From: RAM1 sp041905405
GTDB lineage: Bacteria; Pseudomonadota; Gammaproteobacteria; Burkholderiales; Burkholderiaceae_C
Reading direction: 5' to 3'
Length of the DNA stretch: 64,000 nt
Assembly: GCA_041905405.1 (NCBI GenBank)
Contig: JAYRLC010000005.1
Coordinates: forward strand, 1-64,000
The translations under genes and the position numbers were made by a program. Below the pieces are notes generated by a model, which saw only the letters and a list, made by a program, of their open reading frames with translations, ran no database searches and was not told the DNA's origin. Below are positions 52,243 to 61,478 of the stretch, piece by piece (positions within the stretch are counted from its first letter, which is position 1; each line of letters begins with the position of its first letter).

Positions 52243-53220
52243 ATGACACAACTGAACCGGCGCGCCGCAATGGCCGCCGTGCTGTGCGCGGCCGCGGCCG
52301 CCACCGCACAGGCTCAGGACAGCTACCCGTCCAAGCCCATCACCATCCTGGTCGGGTTCGCGCCCGGCGGCGGCACCGACCTGATCGCCCGGCAGATCGC
52401 GCCCCGCCTGTCCGAGCTGCTCAAGCAGCCGGTGATCGTGGAAAACCGCGCCGGCGCCAGCGGCACCATCGCGGCCAGCGCCGCGGCCAAGGCACGCCCC
52501 GACGGCTACACGCTGCTGCTGGGCCACGTCAGCTCCAACGCCATGGTGCCCGCCATCACGCCCAAGATGCCCTATGCGGCGGACAAGGACTTCACGGCGA
52601 TCAACCTGATCGGCAGCGTGCCGCAGGTGGTGGTAGTGCCCGCGGCATCGCCGGCCAGGACCCTGGCGGAATTCATCGCGCTGGCCAAGGCCAAAAACGG
52701 CGGGCTCAACTACGCATCGTCAGGCGTCGGCACGCAGCAGCACTTTGCCGCGGAAATGTTCGAACTGGCCACGGGCACGCGCATGACCCACGTGCCCTAC
52801 AAGGGCAGCGGCGCGGCGCTTGCCGACCTGCTGTCGGCCCAGGTGGACGTGAACTTCGACACCGTGCCCACGGTGCTGTCGCACATCAAGAGCGGGCGCC
52901 TGCGGCCGCTGGCGGTGACGACGCGCGCCCGCGTGGCGTCGCTGCCCGGCGTGCCCACCGTGCTGGAGTCGGGCGTGCCGGGTTACGAGATCGGCGCCTG
53001 GTACATGCTGATGGGTCCGGCCGCGCTGCCACGCGACATCCGCACGCGGCTGTCGCAGGCCATGACCGACGTGCTGAAGACCCCCGACGTGCGCGAAAAG
53101 CTGGTCGGCCTGGGCACCGAGATCGCCGGCGGCACGCCCGAAGATGCGCAGGCCTACCTGAGCAGCGAGATCGCGAAGTGGGCGCGCGTCGCGGCTGAAA
53201 AGAAGATCACGGCGGACTGA
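52243..53220 (+). CDS. Tripartite tricarboxylate transporter substrate-binding protein (Bug/TctC)
   Basis: 325 residues with a twin-arginine-like N-terminus (NRRAAMAAVLCAAAAATAQA) ahead of a Bug family periplasmic body (YPSKPITILVGFAPGGGTDL, NRAGASGTIAA, THVPYKGSGAAL). Bug proteins bind carboxylates or amides. Membrane components TctAB are not adjacent, which is common in this order. GGAG precedes the ATG. Coupling to the AMDase-like gene suggests a dicarboxylate-type ligand. Confidence 0.92.
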   Translation: MTQLNRRAAMAAVLCAAAAATAQAQDSYPSKPITILVGFAPGGGTDLIARQIAPRLSELLKQPVIVENRAGASGTIAASAAAKARPDGYTLLLGHVSSNAMVPAITPKMPYAADKDFTAINLIGSVPQVVVVPAASPARTLAEFIALAKAKNGGLNYASSGVGTQQHFAAEMFELATGTRMTHVPYKGSGAALADLLSAQVDVNFDTVPTVLSHIKSGRLRPLAVTTRARVASLPGVPTVLESGVPGYEIGAWYMLMGPAALPRDIRTRLSQAMTDVLKTPDVREKLVGLGTEIAGGTPEDAQAYLSSEIAKWARVAAEKKITAD

Positions 53221-53251
53221 TCAACGGCAGAACCGCCGCCCGCCGCCCGCA

Positions 53252-55825
53252 TCATCGAAGCGACTCGCGTGCCGCACGGGCGATGCTGGCGGCGTCCACG
53301 CCAAAGAACTGGCGCAGCGCAGCGCGCGTATCGCTGCGACCGAAGCCGTCGGTGCCGAGCGTGGTGTAGCGGCGGCCGGCCGGCACGTGCTGGCGGATGC
53401 TTTCGGGCACCGCGCGCACGTAGTCACTGGCGGCAATGATGGGCCCGTCGCCCGCCAGCAGTTGCAGAGTGTAGGCGCCGTCGCGCGCCAGCTCGCCCCA
53501 GCTCGTGATGCTCAGCACGTCGCTGGCGATGCCGTCGGCGGCCAGCAGCTCGGCGGCCTTGACCACCTCGGTCAGGATCGCGCCCGAGCCGGCCAGCGTC
53601 ACGCGCGGGGCGCCGCTGCCGTACGCGGCCAACCGGTAGCCGCCGCGGATCACGCCGTCTTCGGCGCCCGCCGGCAGGTCGGGCTGGGCGTAGTTCTCGT
53701 TCATGAGCGTGACGTAGTAGAAAACGTCCTTCTCTTCGACCAGCATCTCGCGCATGCCACGGTCGATGATCACGGCCATCTCGCCCGCATACGCCGGGTC
53801 GTAGGCACGGCAGTTGGGGATGGTCGCGGCCACCAGGTGGCTGCTGCCGTCCTGGTGCTGCAGGCCTTCACCGCCCAGCGTGGTGCGGCCGCTGGTCGCG
53901 CCCAGCAGAAAGCCGCGCGCGCGCTGGTCGGCCGCCGCCCAGATCGCGTCGCCCACGCGCTGGAAACCGAACATGCTGTAGTAGATATAGAACGGCAGCA
54001 TGGGAAAGCCGTGCACGCTGTAGCTGGTGGCGGCGGCCGTCCAGCTGGCGATGGCGCCCGCCTCGGAAATGCCCTCTTCCAGAATCTGGCCGTCCAGTGC
54101 CTCGCGGTAGCTCAGCACCGAGCCGATGTCCTCGGGCTCGTAGCGCTGGCCCACGCTGCTGTAGATGCCGACCTGCTTGAACAGGTTGGCCATGCCGAAG
54201 GTGCGGGCCTCGTCAGCCACGATCGGCACGATGCGCGGGCCCAGCTGCGCGTCCTTCAGCAGATTGCCCAGCAGGCGCACGAAGGCCATGGTGGTGGACA
54301 TTTCCTTGCCCGCGGCCTGGGTGGCAAACGCGGCATACGAAGCGAGGGCAGGCACGGGTAGTGCCTGTTGGGGCACGTGCCTTTTGGGCAGGTAGCCCCC
54401 GAGCTTCGCGCGCTGCTGATGCATGTAACGCATCTCGGCGCTGTCTTCTGCCGGTTTGAAGAATTCGAGGTTGGTGGCCTGCGCGTCGGTCAGCGGCAGG
54501 TTGAAGCGGTTGCGGAACTCGATGAGCGCGGCCTCGTCCAGCTTCTTCTGGCTGTGCGTGGTCATCTTGCCCTGCCCGGCCTGGCCCATGCCATAGCCCT
54601 TCTTGGTGTGGGCCAGGATCACCGTGGGTTGGCCCGTGTGGCGGGCCGCGGCGGCGTAGGCCGCATGGATCTTCACCAGGTCATGGCCGCCGCGCTTGAG
54701 CCGGTCGATCTGCTCGTCGGTCATGCCCTGGGCCAGCGCGGCCAGTTCGGGGTTCTGGCCGAAAAAGTTGTCGCGGTTGAAGCGCCCGTCCTTGGCCGCG
54801 AACGTCTGCATCTGGCCGTCCACGGTGTTGGCAAAGGCGCGTGTCAGCGCGCCCGTGGTGTCGCGCGCGAACAGGCCGTCCCAGTCGCTGCCCCAGACGA
54901 GCTTGATCACGTTCCAGCCCGCGCCGGCAAACAGCTTTTCGAGCTCGTCGATGATGCGGCCGTTGCCGCGCACGGGGCCGTCCAGCCGCTGCAGGTTGCA
55001 GTTGACGACCCAGACCAGGTTGTCCAGCTTTTCGCGGCTGGCCAGCGTGAGCGCGGACATGGACTCGGGCTCGTCCATCTCGCCGTCGCCGAACACGCCC
55101 CACACTTTCCGCCCGCCACAGTCCAGCAGGTTGCGGTGCGTGAGGTAGCGCATGAAGCGCGCGTGGTAGATCGAGCTGATCGGCCCGATGCCCATGGACC
55201 CCGTGGGGAACTGCCAGAAATCGGGCATCAGCCAGGGGTGCGGATAGCTGGACAGGCCGCGCGCGCCCTGGCCGGGCGCGGTGATCTCCTGGCGGTAGTG
55301 GGCCAGGTCCTGCTCGCCCAGCCGGCCTTCCAGAAAGGCGCGGGCATAGACGCCGGGCGCGCTGTGCGGCTGAAAGAACACCAGGTCGCCGCCATGGCCG
55401 CCACCGGCTTCGGTGTTGCGCGCATGGAAGAAATGGTTGTAACCCACCTCGAACAGATCGGCGGCGCTTGCGTAGCTGGCAATGTGCCCACCCAGCTCGC
55501 CATAGGCGCTGTTGGCGCGCGCCACCATCGCCAGCGCGTTCCAGCGCATGAGGGACGCGAGCTTTTCCTCGATGGCCAGGTCACCGGGAAAAGGAGGCTG
55601 CTGGTCCACGGCGATGGTGTTGACGTACGGCGTAACCAGCTCGGGATGCCAGCCCACCTGCGGCGTGCGCGCCAGGACCGCCAGCTGGTCCAGCACGAAG
55701 CGCGCGCGGGCCGCGCCGTGCGCCGCCACTAGCGACGCAAAGGCGTCGCGCCATTCGGCGGTTTCGGTGGGATCGATGTCGGTGCCGTCGCCGGCGAGGA
55801 AGCGGGTGATGCTGTGGTCTGCCAT
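53252..55825 (-). CDS. aceE: Pyruvate dehydrogenase E1 (homodimeric type), AceE-like
   Basis: 857 residues from ATG 55825. The thiamine-diphosphate motif is VFGDGEMDEPES ... VVNCNLQRLDGPVRGNG, and C-terminal E1 sequences are continuous. Converts pyruvate (or another 2-oxoacid) with transfer to lipoyl E2. It is slightly shorter than the usual 890-residue AceE. No aceF (E2) or lpd (E3) is next to it, so it is outside the normal operon. It may be an orphan paralogue, for example a 2-oxobutyrate-type E1 as in MdeB. An Lrp regulator lies four genes away. Confidence 0.9.
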   Translation of the reverse strand: MADHSITRFLAGDGTDIDPTETAEWRDAFASLVAAHGAARARFVLDQLAVLARTPQVGWHPELVTPYVNTIAVDQQPPFPGDLAIEEKLASLMRWNALAMVARANSAYGELGGHIASYASAADLFEVGYNHFFHARNTEAGGGHGGDLVFFQPHSAPGVYARAFLEGRLGEQDLAHYRQEITAPGQGARGLSSYPHPWLMPDFWQFPTGSMGIGPISSIYHARFMRYLTHRNLLDCGGRKVWGVFGDGEMDEPESMSALTLASREKLDNLVWVVNCNLQRLDGPVRGNGRIIDELEKLFAGAGWNVIKLVWGSDWDGLFARDTTGALTRAFANTVDGQMQTFAAKDGRFNRDNFFGQNPELAALAQGMTDEQIDRLKRGGHDLVKIHAAYAAAARHTGQPTVILAHTKKGYGMGQAGQGKMTTHSQKKLDEAALIEFRNRFNLPLTDAQATNLEFFKPAEDSAEMRYMHQQRAKLGGYLPKRHVPQQALPVPALASYAAFATQAAGKEMSTTMAFVRLLGNLLKDAQLGPRIVPIVADEARTFGMANLFKQVGIYSSVGQRYEPEDIGSVLSYREALDGQILEEGISEAGAIASWTAAATSYSVHGFPMLPFYIYYSMFGFQRVGDAIWAAADQRARGFLLGATSGRTTLGGEGLQHQDGSSHLVAATIPNCRAYDPAYAGEMAVIIDRGMREMLVEEKDVFYYVTLMNENYAQPDLPAGAEDGVIRGGYRLAAYGSGAPRVTLAGSGAILTEVVKAAELLAADGIASDVLSITSWGELARDGAYTLQLLAGDGPIIAASDYVRAVPESIRQHVPAGRRYTTLGTDGFGRSDTRAALRQFFGVDAASIARAARESLR

Positions 55826-55868
55826 GGCCAGAACTGTAGGCTTTTGACCACAGCAGCTGCACCCAAAA

Positions 55869-55887
55869 ATGCTGCATTTATCAGCAT
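55869..55887. promoter_or_regulatory. Inverted repeat between aceE and the pilin-like operon
   Basis: ATGCTG-N7-CAGCAT in the 97-bp divergent gap. A GCAGCTGC palindrome is also present about 20 bp to the left. Possible operator; no regulator assigned. Confidence 0.4.
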
Positions 55888-55922
55888 TCATCGGCATGAA
55901 TTGCTCTCGAATGACAAAATAG

Positions 55923-56399
55923 TTGAAAAATATTTCGACAAGTGCACGAATGCCGCTTTCAACCGATTCCCGCGACACACCAGACGCACTGGATTTGTCG
56001 GCGCTTGCGCAATCCGCTCACCAGCAGATCAGTGCCCAGGCCCAGCCCAGCGCGGCAGCAGCGCGCAGGCACAAGGGCTGGCGGTATCTGGCCGCAGGAC
56101 TGTTGTGGGTGGTCGTGCTGGTGCCCGTGCTGACGGACATGAGCGGGCTGCGCACGCGCTGGATCGGTATGCCGCAATCCGCAGTTCGCGCCGAGGCACT
56201 CGCCACCTTGCGCGCGGCCAAGGTGGCTATCGACCAGCATCGCCAAATCACCGGCGAAATGCCGGACCGCGTGCCCCTGGCAGCGCTGGCGGCGCTCGTG
56301 CAATTCGAGTCCACACCCTCCGGCTACCGCTTGAGCATGCCCATGCGCAACGGCACGCTTTCCATCGACCAGTCCGGCGCCATCACGGAGCAACCATGA
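55923..56399 (+). CDS. Single-span membrane protein of the pilin-like operon
   Basis: 158 residues from TTG 55923 (ATG 55950 would remove nine residues). A cytosolic N-terminus of about 52 residues, one helix (YLAAGLLWVVVLVPVLT, about 54-72), then about 85 periplasmic residues with a short amphipathic helix (AVRAEALATLRAAKVAIDQH). The C-terminal half resembles the N-terminal part of pseudopilins but lacks the cleavage motif. The stop overlaps the next start by 4 bp. No family recognised. Confidence 0.75.
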   Translation: MKNISTSARMPLSTDSRDTPDALDLSALAQSAHQQISAQAQPSAAAARRHKGWRYLAAGLLWVVVLVPVLTDMSGLRTRWIGMPQSAVRAEALATLRAAKVAIDQHRQITGEMPDRVPLAALAALVQFESTPSGYRLSMPMRNGTLSIDQSGAITEQP

Positions 56400-57703
56400 C
56401 CGAAATTCGCCCTGTACCTGACGCAACGCACGACCGCGGCTTCACGCTTCTGGAGGTTCTGGTCGTGGTGGGCATCGTTGCCCTGCTGGCCCAGGTGGCA
56501 ATGGCCAGCTATGCCAACTACGTGGCGCGAGCGAGGGCGGCAGACCTGGCGCTGGCGTTCGACCAGGTGCGAACGCGCATGGGCGTGGCGACCCGTGCCG
56601 GCGCGGCCACTGATTCCTGCGCCTCACTGGCGCAACAGGTACAGGCCACCGGCATGCGGTCCGACTATGCAGCCATGGACATTGCATTTGAGCGGACGGC
56701 GGACGGCTACACACCGATGATGCGGTTTTGCGCCACGCGCCCCATTCACGGCGGCAGGGGCGTGGACGTCACGCGCGAAGCACATCATGTGCTGTCGCGT
56801 GCCACCACCATGGGTCGCGGTGCGGTGATCGGAGACGCCGCGGTCAGCTTTGCCGTGCCGCTGGTCGATGGTGCGCCGGTGTGCAAAACGGCCCCCGCCA
56901 CCACGCCGCCGGCCTGCACGGGTACTGGGACGACCACCGCAACGGCGTCGGCCGCGTCCGCGTCGTCCAGTTGCACCCCATCGCAAACGCAGGTGACGCG
57001 CCAGGTGCCGCGCGATGTGATGACCTTCGGCACGGCCCGAACCGGCTTTGCCATGAACAACGGCAACCTCAACACCGGCGGCGACCTGCGTGCGTTCACC
57101 TTTGAAATTGCCGTCGTGGGCGGCGCCCAGGTAGCCACCCAGGGCATTCACGGCGCCACGATCTTCAGCTACGCCAGCCAGGCCAATGCCAACGAGTTCC
57201 TGATCTGGGACCCGTCCAACGTCAAGATCACCTTCGCGGGGCTTCCCGACGCGGTGACGGGCCTGAATATCAACGACGGCGCCAACCACCGGCTCACCAT
57301 GTCATGGGATTCGGCCAGCGGCCACATGACCCTGTACGACAACGGCCGCCAGGCCTGGCAGGGCACGCTGAACCGGGGCGGTGTGCTGCGCGGCAACGGC
57401 AAACTGGCGCTGGCCCAGGACCAGGACAGCTTTGGCGGTGGCTTTGATCCGGCGGACGCGTTCCAGGGCCAGATCGTAACTGCGGCCATGGCGTCCGCCG
57501 CATCCAGCGCCGCCCAGGTGGCATCGGGCCCGATCCAGACCTACTTCAACAAGGACAACGCCCTGATCACACAGGCGGTCATGGACGCCAGCGGCCGGGT
57601 GGTCGATACGACCGGCCGACATACCTGGACCTCTGGCGGCGCATTGAGCAAAACCACCCAGATGGTGGACACCCGCCTGTTCGTCACCAGCAGCTGCAAC
57701 TGA
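56396..57703 (+). CDS. Type IV pilin-like protein fused to a pentraxin domain
   Basis: 435 residues. The class III signal is G15-F16-T-L-L-E20 followed by a hydrophobic helix (VLVVVGIVALLAQVAMASYA), giving prepilin-peptidase processing and membrane/pilus insertion. Residues about 60-200 are a pilin-like head with a Ser/Thr/Ala-rich linker. Residues about 215-375 match pentraxins (CRP/SAP): IFSYASQANANEFLIWD, MSWDSASGHMTLYDNGR and LAQDQDSFGGGF, with acidic residues where CRP has its calcium ligands. This combination is unusual. ATG 56396 overlaps the previous stop; the next gene starts 14 bp later. Probable ligand-binding tip or minor pilin. Confidence 0.87.
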   Translation: MTEIRPVPDATHDRGFTLLEVLVVVGIVALLAQVAMASYANYVARARAADLALAFDQVRTRMGVATRAGAATDSCASLAQQVQATGMRSDYAAMDIAFERTADGYTPMMRFCATRPIHGGRGVDVTREAHHVLSRATTMGRGAVIGDAAVSFAVPLVDGAPVCKTAPATTPPACTGTGTTTATASAASASSSCTPSQTQVTRQVPRDVMTFGTARTGFAMNNGNLNTGGDLRAFTFEIAVVGGAQVATQGIHGATIFSYASQANANEFLIWDPSNVKITFAGLPDAVTGLNINDGANHRLTMSWDSASGHMTLYDNGRQAWQGTLNRGGVLRGNGKLALAQDQDSFGGGFDPADAFQGQIVTAAMASAASSAAQVASGPIQTYFNKDNALITQAVMDASGRVVDTTGRHTWTSGGALSKTTQMVDTRLFVTSSCN

Positions 57704-57717
57704 CCACGATCGACCCC

Positions 57718-59820
57718 ATGTCTGCCAACCACCCCTGGCTGCTGCGTCTGGCGCAGGCCCGCTACCCGCAACGGGCGGCGCTGGCCCAGGCCCAACTGCC
57801 CGCCAGCCTGCCCGACGCGTGGCAGCTGGTGGCCAATCTGGCCGGCATCGGCACCCCGGAGCTGGCCCGTGCCGTGGCCGATGCGTTTCAGCTCAAGCTG
57901 GCCGAAGCCGGCCGGCCCGACCATGCGCTGGCACGGCTGCTACCGCAAAAGGTGGCCGAACAGTTTGCCGTCGCACCCGTGGGCCAGGCCGACGGCGTGC
58001 TGCTGGTGGCCACCGCAGACCCCAGCCGGCCTGAACTGCTAGCCAACCTGAGGTTCGCCGCGGGTGGACGGCCGGTACAGGCCTGCATCGCCACGCCCGA
58101 AGATGTGGAAGCCGCGCGGATGATGCTGTACGCCCATGCCCACACGGACACCCAGGCCGCGGGCGGGCTGTTCGACCTGGACAGCGAGACCGGCGCCGCG
58201 CAGGGCAGCGCGGGCGACGAGCTCGTGCGCTTTTGCCGGGCGCTGGTGCACAAGGCGATCAACGCCCGTGCGTCAGACATTCACCTGCACCCATTCGCCG
58301 GTGGGGGGGTGGTGCGGCTGCGCATCGACGGGCAACTGGTGCGCGTGGCCGCCGTCACCCGGGATGTGCTGACCGCGGCGATACGCCTGTTCAAATCGCA
58401 GGGTGGCATGGACTCCACCAACGCCATGGTGCCGCAGGACGGCCGCGCGAGCGTGAGCCTGGGCAGCAAGGCCTATGACCTGCGCATCTCCACCCTGCCG
58501 GCATCCGGCGCCGAGGCGCTGGTGATCCGCATCCTGGACCAGTCGCGCACCTTCAGCCTGGAGAAAACCAACTTCGCGCCCTGGGCCCTGCATGCGCTGC
58601 GGCGCCTGGGTAGCAGCGCCAACGGACTGGTGTTGATCACCGGCCCCACGGGCAGCGGCAAGACGTCCACGCTGTATTCGCTGCTGGCCACGCTCAACAA
58701 ATCCACACGACGCATCATCACGGTCGAAGAGCCGGTGGAATACCGCCTGGAAGGCCTGACCCAGGTGGACGTGAACGCCGCCGCCGGCCTGACGTTCCAG
58801 CGCGCGCTGCGCTCCGTGCTGCGCCAGGACCCGGACATCCTGCTCATCGGCGAGATCCGCGACCGTGAGACGGCGGAAATCGCTGTGCAGGCCGCGCTCA
58901 CGGGGCACCTGGTTTTTTCCACGCTGCACACCCAGGACGCGGTGCGCGCCATACCCCGCATGGTGGAGCTGGGGGTGTCCCCGGCCATGCTGGCCGACAC
59001 ACTGCTGGGCGTGGTGTCCCAGCGGCTGCTGCGGCAGCTATGCCCGCACTGCAAGGCGCCGTGCACTCAGCCGTTGAGACCCATAGAAAGCCTGTTCCTG
59101 CAGGTCACGGGCGCGACGCCGGGCGCGCGCAAGACCGGCTGCCCCCAATGCAACTACACCGGTTACCGCGGCCGCTTCCCGGTGGTGGAAGCGCTGGAGC
59201 TGCCCGACGCCGCGCGCGCGCTGCTTCTGTCCGGCCACGCCGACGCCGACGCACTGGCCGAACGGCTGCCCGCGAAATGGCATTCGATGGAGCACAACGC
59301 CGCCAACTGGGTCATCTCGGGCCTGACCACGCCCGACGAAGCGCACGATGGCCTGGGGTTGCGCCTGTGGACCCGGCTCGCGCAGGAATCCAACACCGTC
59401 GCGCCGGTCGCCGCGGCCCTGGGGCAACAGGGCCATGACAGTACCGAAGCCGATGAACCGGGCGTGCTGGTCATCACGGGCGACACGGCACACGCCCGGC
59501 ACTGCGCCGACGCGGCGCGGCAGATCGGCCAGACGGTGTTGGTGGCGGACACGGCCATCGCCGCGAGCGAAGCGCTCGCGAAGCACCACGACGTGCAACT
59601 GCTGGTGGTGGACATCAGCATCCATGACGACGCCCGTCGCCAGTGGGCCGAGCAACTGCGCCAGACCCTGGCCTGGGCCGGACTGCCGGTGCTGGTTCTG
59701 TACGACCCGGCTGAGGACGGCGTGGTCCAGCGCATCGAGGCCTTTGGCGTGAAAACCCATCTGCAGCTGCCGCTGGAGCCGGACACGCTGGCGGCCCGCA
59801 TGGCTGCGCTGCTGGAGTAG
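57718..59820 (+). CDS. PilB/GspE-type ATPase with C-terminal degenerate receiver domain
   Basis: 700 residues. N-terminal GspE-N-like domain (about 30-140), then the hexameric secretion ATPase core: Walker A GPTGSGKTSTLYSLL near 309, Asp box (IITVEEPVEYRLEG), Walker B DPDILLIGEIRDRETAE and His box FSTLHTQDA, with the tetracysteine zinc motif (LCPHCKAPC ... TGCPQCNYTGYRGR). Residues about 581-700 form an extra domain that looks like a receiver (VLVITGDTAH ... VQLLVVDISIHDDARRQ ... KTHLQLPLEPDTLA) but lacks the acidic pair and conserved Lys. Energises the assembly of the pilin-like protein. No PilC- or secretin-type gene is adjacent. Confidence 0.87.
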   Translation: MSANHPWLLRLAQARYPQRAALAQAQLPASLPDAWQLVANLAGIGTPELARAVADAFQLKLAEAGRPDHALARLLPQKVAEQFAVAPVGQADGVLLVATADPSRPELLANLRFAAGGRPVQACIATPEDVEAARMMLYAHAHTDTQAAGGLFDLDSETGAAQGSAGDELVRFCRALVHKAINARASDIHLHPFAGGGVVRLRIDGQLVRVAAVTRDVLTAAIRLFKSQGGMDSTNAMVPQDGRASVSLGSKAYDLRISTLPASGAEALVIRILDQSRTFSLEKTNFAPWALHALRRLGSSANGLVLITGPTGSGKTSTLYSLLATLNKSTRRIITVEEPVEYRLEGLTQVDVNAAAGLTFQRALRSVLRQDPDILLIGEIRDRETAEIAVQAALTGHLVFSTLHTQDAVRAIPRMVELGVSPAMLADTLLGVVSQRLLRQLCPHCKAPCTQPLRPIESLFLQVTGATPGARKTGCPQCNYTGYRGRFPVVEALELPDAARALLLSGHADADALAERLPAKWHSMEHNAANWVISGLTTPDEAHDGLGLRLWTRLAQESNTVAPVAAALGQQGHDSTEADEPGVLVITGDTAHARHCADAARQIGQTVLVADTAIAASEALAKHHDVQLLVVDISIHDDARRQWAEQLRQTLAWAGLPVLVLYDPAEDGVVQRIEAFGVKTHLQLPLEPDTLAARMAALLE

Positions 59821-59824
59821 GCCC

Positions 59825-60313
59825 ATGCGCGGCGCCCCCACCCCTGTCAACCTGGATGCAATTGACCTGCGCATCCTGGCAGAGTTGCAGCAGGACAGCA
59901 ACTTGACCAATGTCGCACTGGCCCAGCGCGTACACCTGAGCCCGTCGCCATGCCTAGCACGCGTCAAGGCGCTGGAAACCGCCGGCGTGATCGAGCGGTA
60001 CGTGGCCCTGGCCAGCGCCAAGGCGCTGGGCCTGGGGCTGAACGTGTTCATCAACATCAGCCTGAAGGCGCAGAGCAAAGAGGCGCTGGCCGAGTTCGAG
60101 CGGCGCATCGCCGAACACGACGAGGTGATGGAGTGCTACCTGATGACCGGCGACAGCGACTATTTGATCCGCGTTGCGGTGGCCGACATGGGCGCGCTGG
60201 AAAAGTTCATCCTGGAACAGCTCACGCCGATACCGGGGATCGAGAAGATACGGTCGAGCTTTGCGCTGAAGCAGGTGCGGTACAAGACGGCGTTGCCGTT
60301 GCCGGGGGGGTGA
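59825..60313 (+). CDS. Lrp/AsnC family transcriptional regulator
   Basis: 162 residues with N-terminal helix-turn-helix (LDAIDLRILAELQQDSNLTN, VALAQRVHLSPSPCLARVKA) and C-terminal AsnC/RAM ligand domain (VMECYLMTGDSDYLIRVAVAD). It starts 4 bp after the ATPase gene, probably by read-through proximity rather than function. AsnC-type proteins in this order often control neighbouring amino-acid or 2-oxoacid genes; the orphan aceE is the nearest such gene. Confidence 0.92.
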   Translation: MRGAPTPVNLDAIDLRILAELQQDSNLTNVALAQRVHLSPSPCLARVKALETAGVIERYVALASAKALGLGLNVFINISLKAQSKEALAEFERRIAEHDEVMECYLMTGDSDYLIRVAVADMGALEKFILEQLTPIPGIEKIRSSFALKQVRYKTALPLPGG

Positions 60314-60338
60314 ATGCTCCGAGGTCCGGGTCTGGCCG

Positions 60339-61478
60339 CTACGCGATCAATCTTGTTGCCGCCCAGTACAGCGCGAGCGCGAGCAAAGCGCACGAACCAC
60401 CTTTCACCACCACGTGCTCATACAGACGCCAGCGCGCCAGCACCAGGTGCACGCAACACCATAGCGCGACGCCCACCAGCTGGCCCGCTTCAACGCCCAG
60501 GTTGAAGCCCGCCAACGCCCAGGGCAACAAGGGTCCACTGACGCCGGCCTCGCTCATGATGTTGGAAAAGCCCAGGCCATGAATCAGGCCGAAGCCCAGC
60601 GCCAGCACGTCGGCGCGGATCCAGCGCACAGGGAACAGGTTGAGCAATGCCGAGATGGCGATGGTGATGGCTATCGCCGGTTCGACCCAGCCCGGCGAGG
60701 CAATCCACCCAAGTGTGGCCAGGACCAACGTCACCGAGTGGCCGATGGTGAAGCCCGTGACCGTGGTAAGCAGCGCCACAAGTCCAGGCCTGCGCACGCC
60801 GTCCGCGTCCACAGCGACTGGACGTTGCCGCAACACGATCGGCAACAGCAGCGCCAGCAGGAACGCCAGATGGTCGTAGCCTGTGGCGATATGGTGAACG
60901 CCTTCAGGAAAAAAATGCGCGAGCGTCGCGGGGCCCGTTGCCGGCAATGCGTTGCCCGCCGGTCCACCGCCGCCGCGAAGTGACAGCGGCGCGGTGGCTT
61001 GTGGCGCCATCACCGCCACCACCGGCTGGCCGTCCAGCGTGCCGGCCAGCAGCAGGCGGTGCGTGGGATCCAGCGCCTTCATGAGCCGGTAGTCCAGCAC
61101 GAGCGCACGCGGCGCGGCGCAATCCAGCCGCGCCGCCAGGCGCACGTAGGCACCATCAGATCGGGTCTCCAGTGAGTCAAACGCCCAGGCGGTTTTCAGG
61201 GCGGCGCCATCGCAGCGCAGGGTCAAATCCGCATCCACCCACGCGATGACCCGGGGCATGGCCTGGCGGATTTCGCCCCAACGGACTTGCCGATCATTGT
61301 CAGCATCCAGCGTGTCGATGGCGGCGTCCAGGTCCTTGATCGCCAGCGAAAGCTTTATCGTCAGGCCGTCCGAGGTGCCGTTGTACAGCGTGGCGTAGGC
61401 GTCGCTGGCCTTGTGAGCCCAGGCCGGCGCGCCGAATGCGAGGCACAGCGCAAGAAATGCGCGCAGCATGCGCGTCAC
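60339..61478 (-). CDS. HupE/UreJ family membrane protein
   Basis: 379 residues from GTG 61478, which overlaps the upstream stop (GTGA); ATG 61469 is nearly equivalent. A signal peptide (MLRAFLALCLAFGAPAWA) precedes a periplasmic domain of about 160 residues and six to seven C-terminal helices with GVHHIATGYDHLAFLLALLL and GFTIGHSVTLVLATLG, the HupE/UreJ_2 hallmark His residues. HupE family members transport nickel or other ions. The long periplasmic N-terminal part is typical of the UreJ_2 type. Last gene of the operon. Confidence 0.87.
   Translation of the reverse strand: MTRMLRAFLALCLAFGAPAWAHKASDAYATLYNGTSDGLTIKLSLAIKDLDAAIDTLDADNDRQVRWGEIRQAMPRVIAWVDADLTLRCDGAALKTAWAFDSLETRSDGAYVRLAARLDCAAPRALVLDYRLMKALDPTHRLLLAGTLDGQPVVAVMAPQATAPLSLRGGGGPAGNALPATGPATLAHFFPEGVHHIATGYDHLAFLLALLLPIVLRQRPVAVDADGVRRPGLVALLTTVTGFTIGHSVTLVLATLGWIASPGWVEPAIAITIAISALLNLFPVRWIRADVLALGFGLIHGLGFSNIMSEAGVSGPLLPWALAGFNLGVEAGQLVGVALWCCVHLVLARWRLYEHVVVKGGSCALLALALYWAATRLIA

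Noticed and set aside
57718..59820. C-terminal extension of the ATPase as an active phospho-receiver
   Set aside because: An Asp is present (VVDISI), but the acidic pair at the first strand and the conserved Lys near the end are missing, so normal phosphorylation is unlikely.
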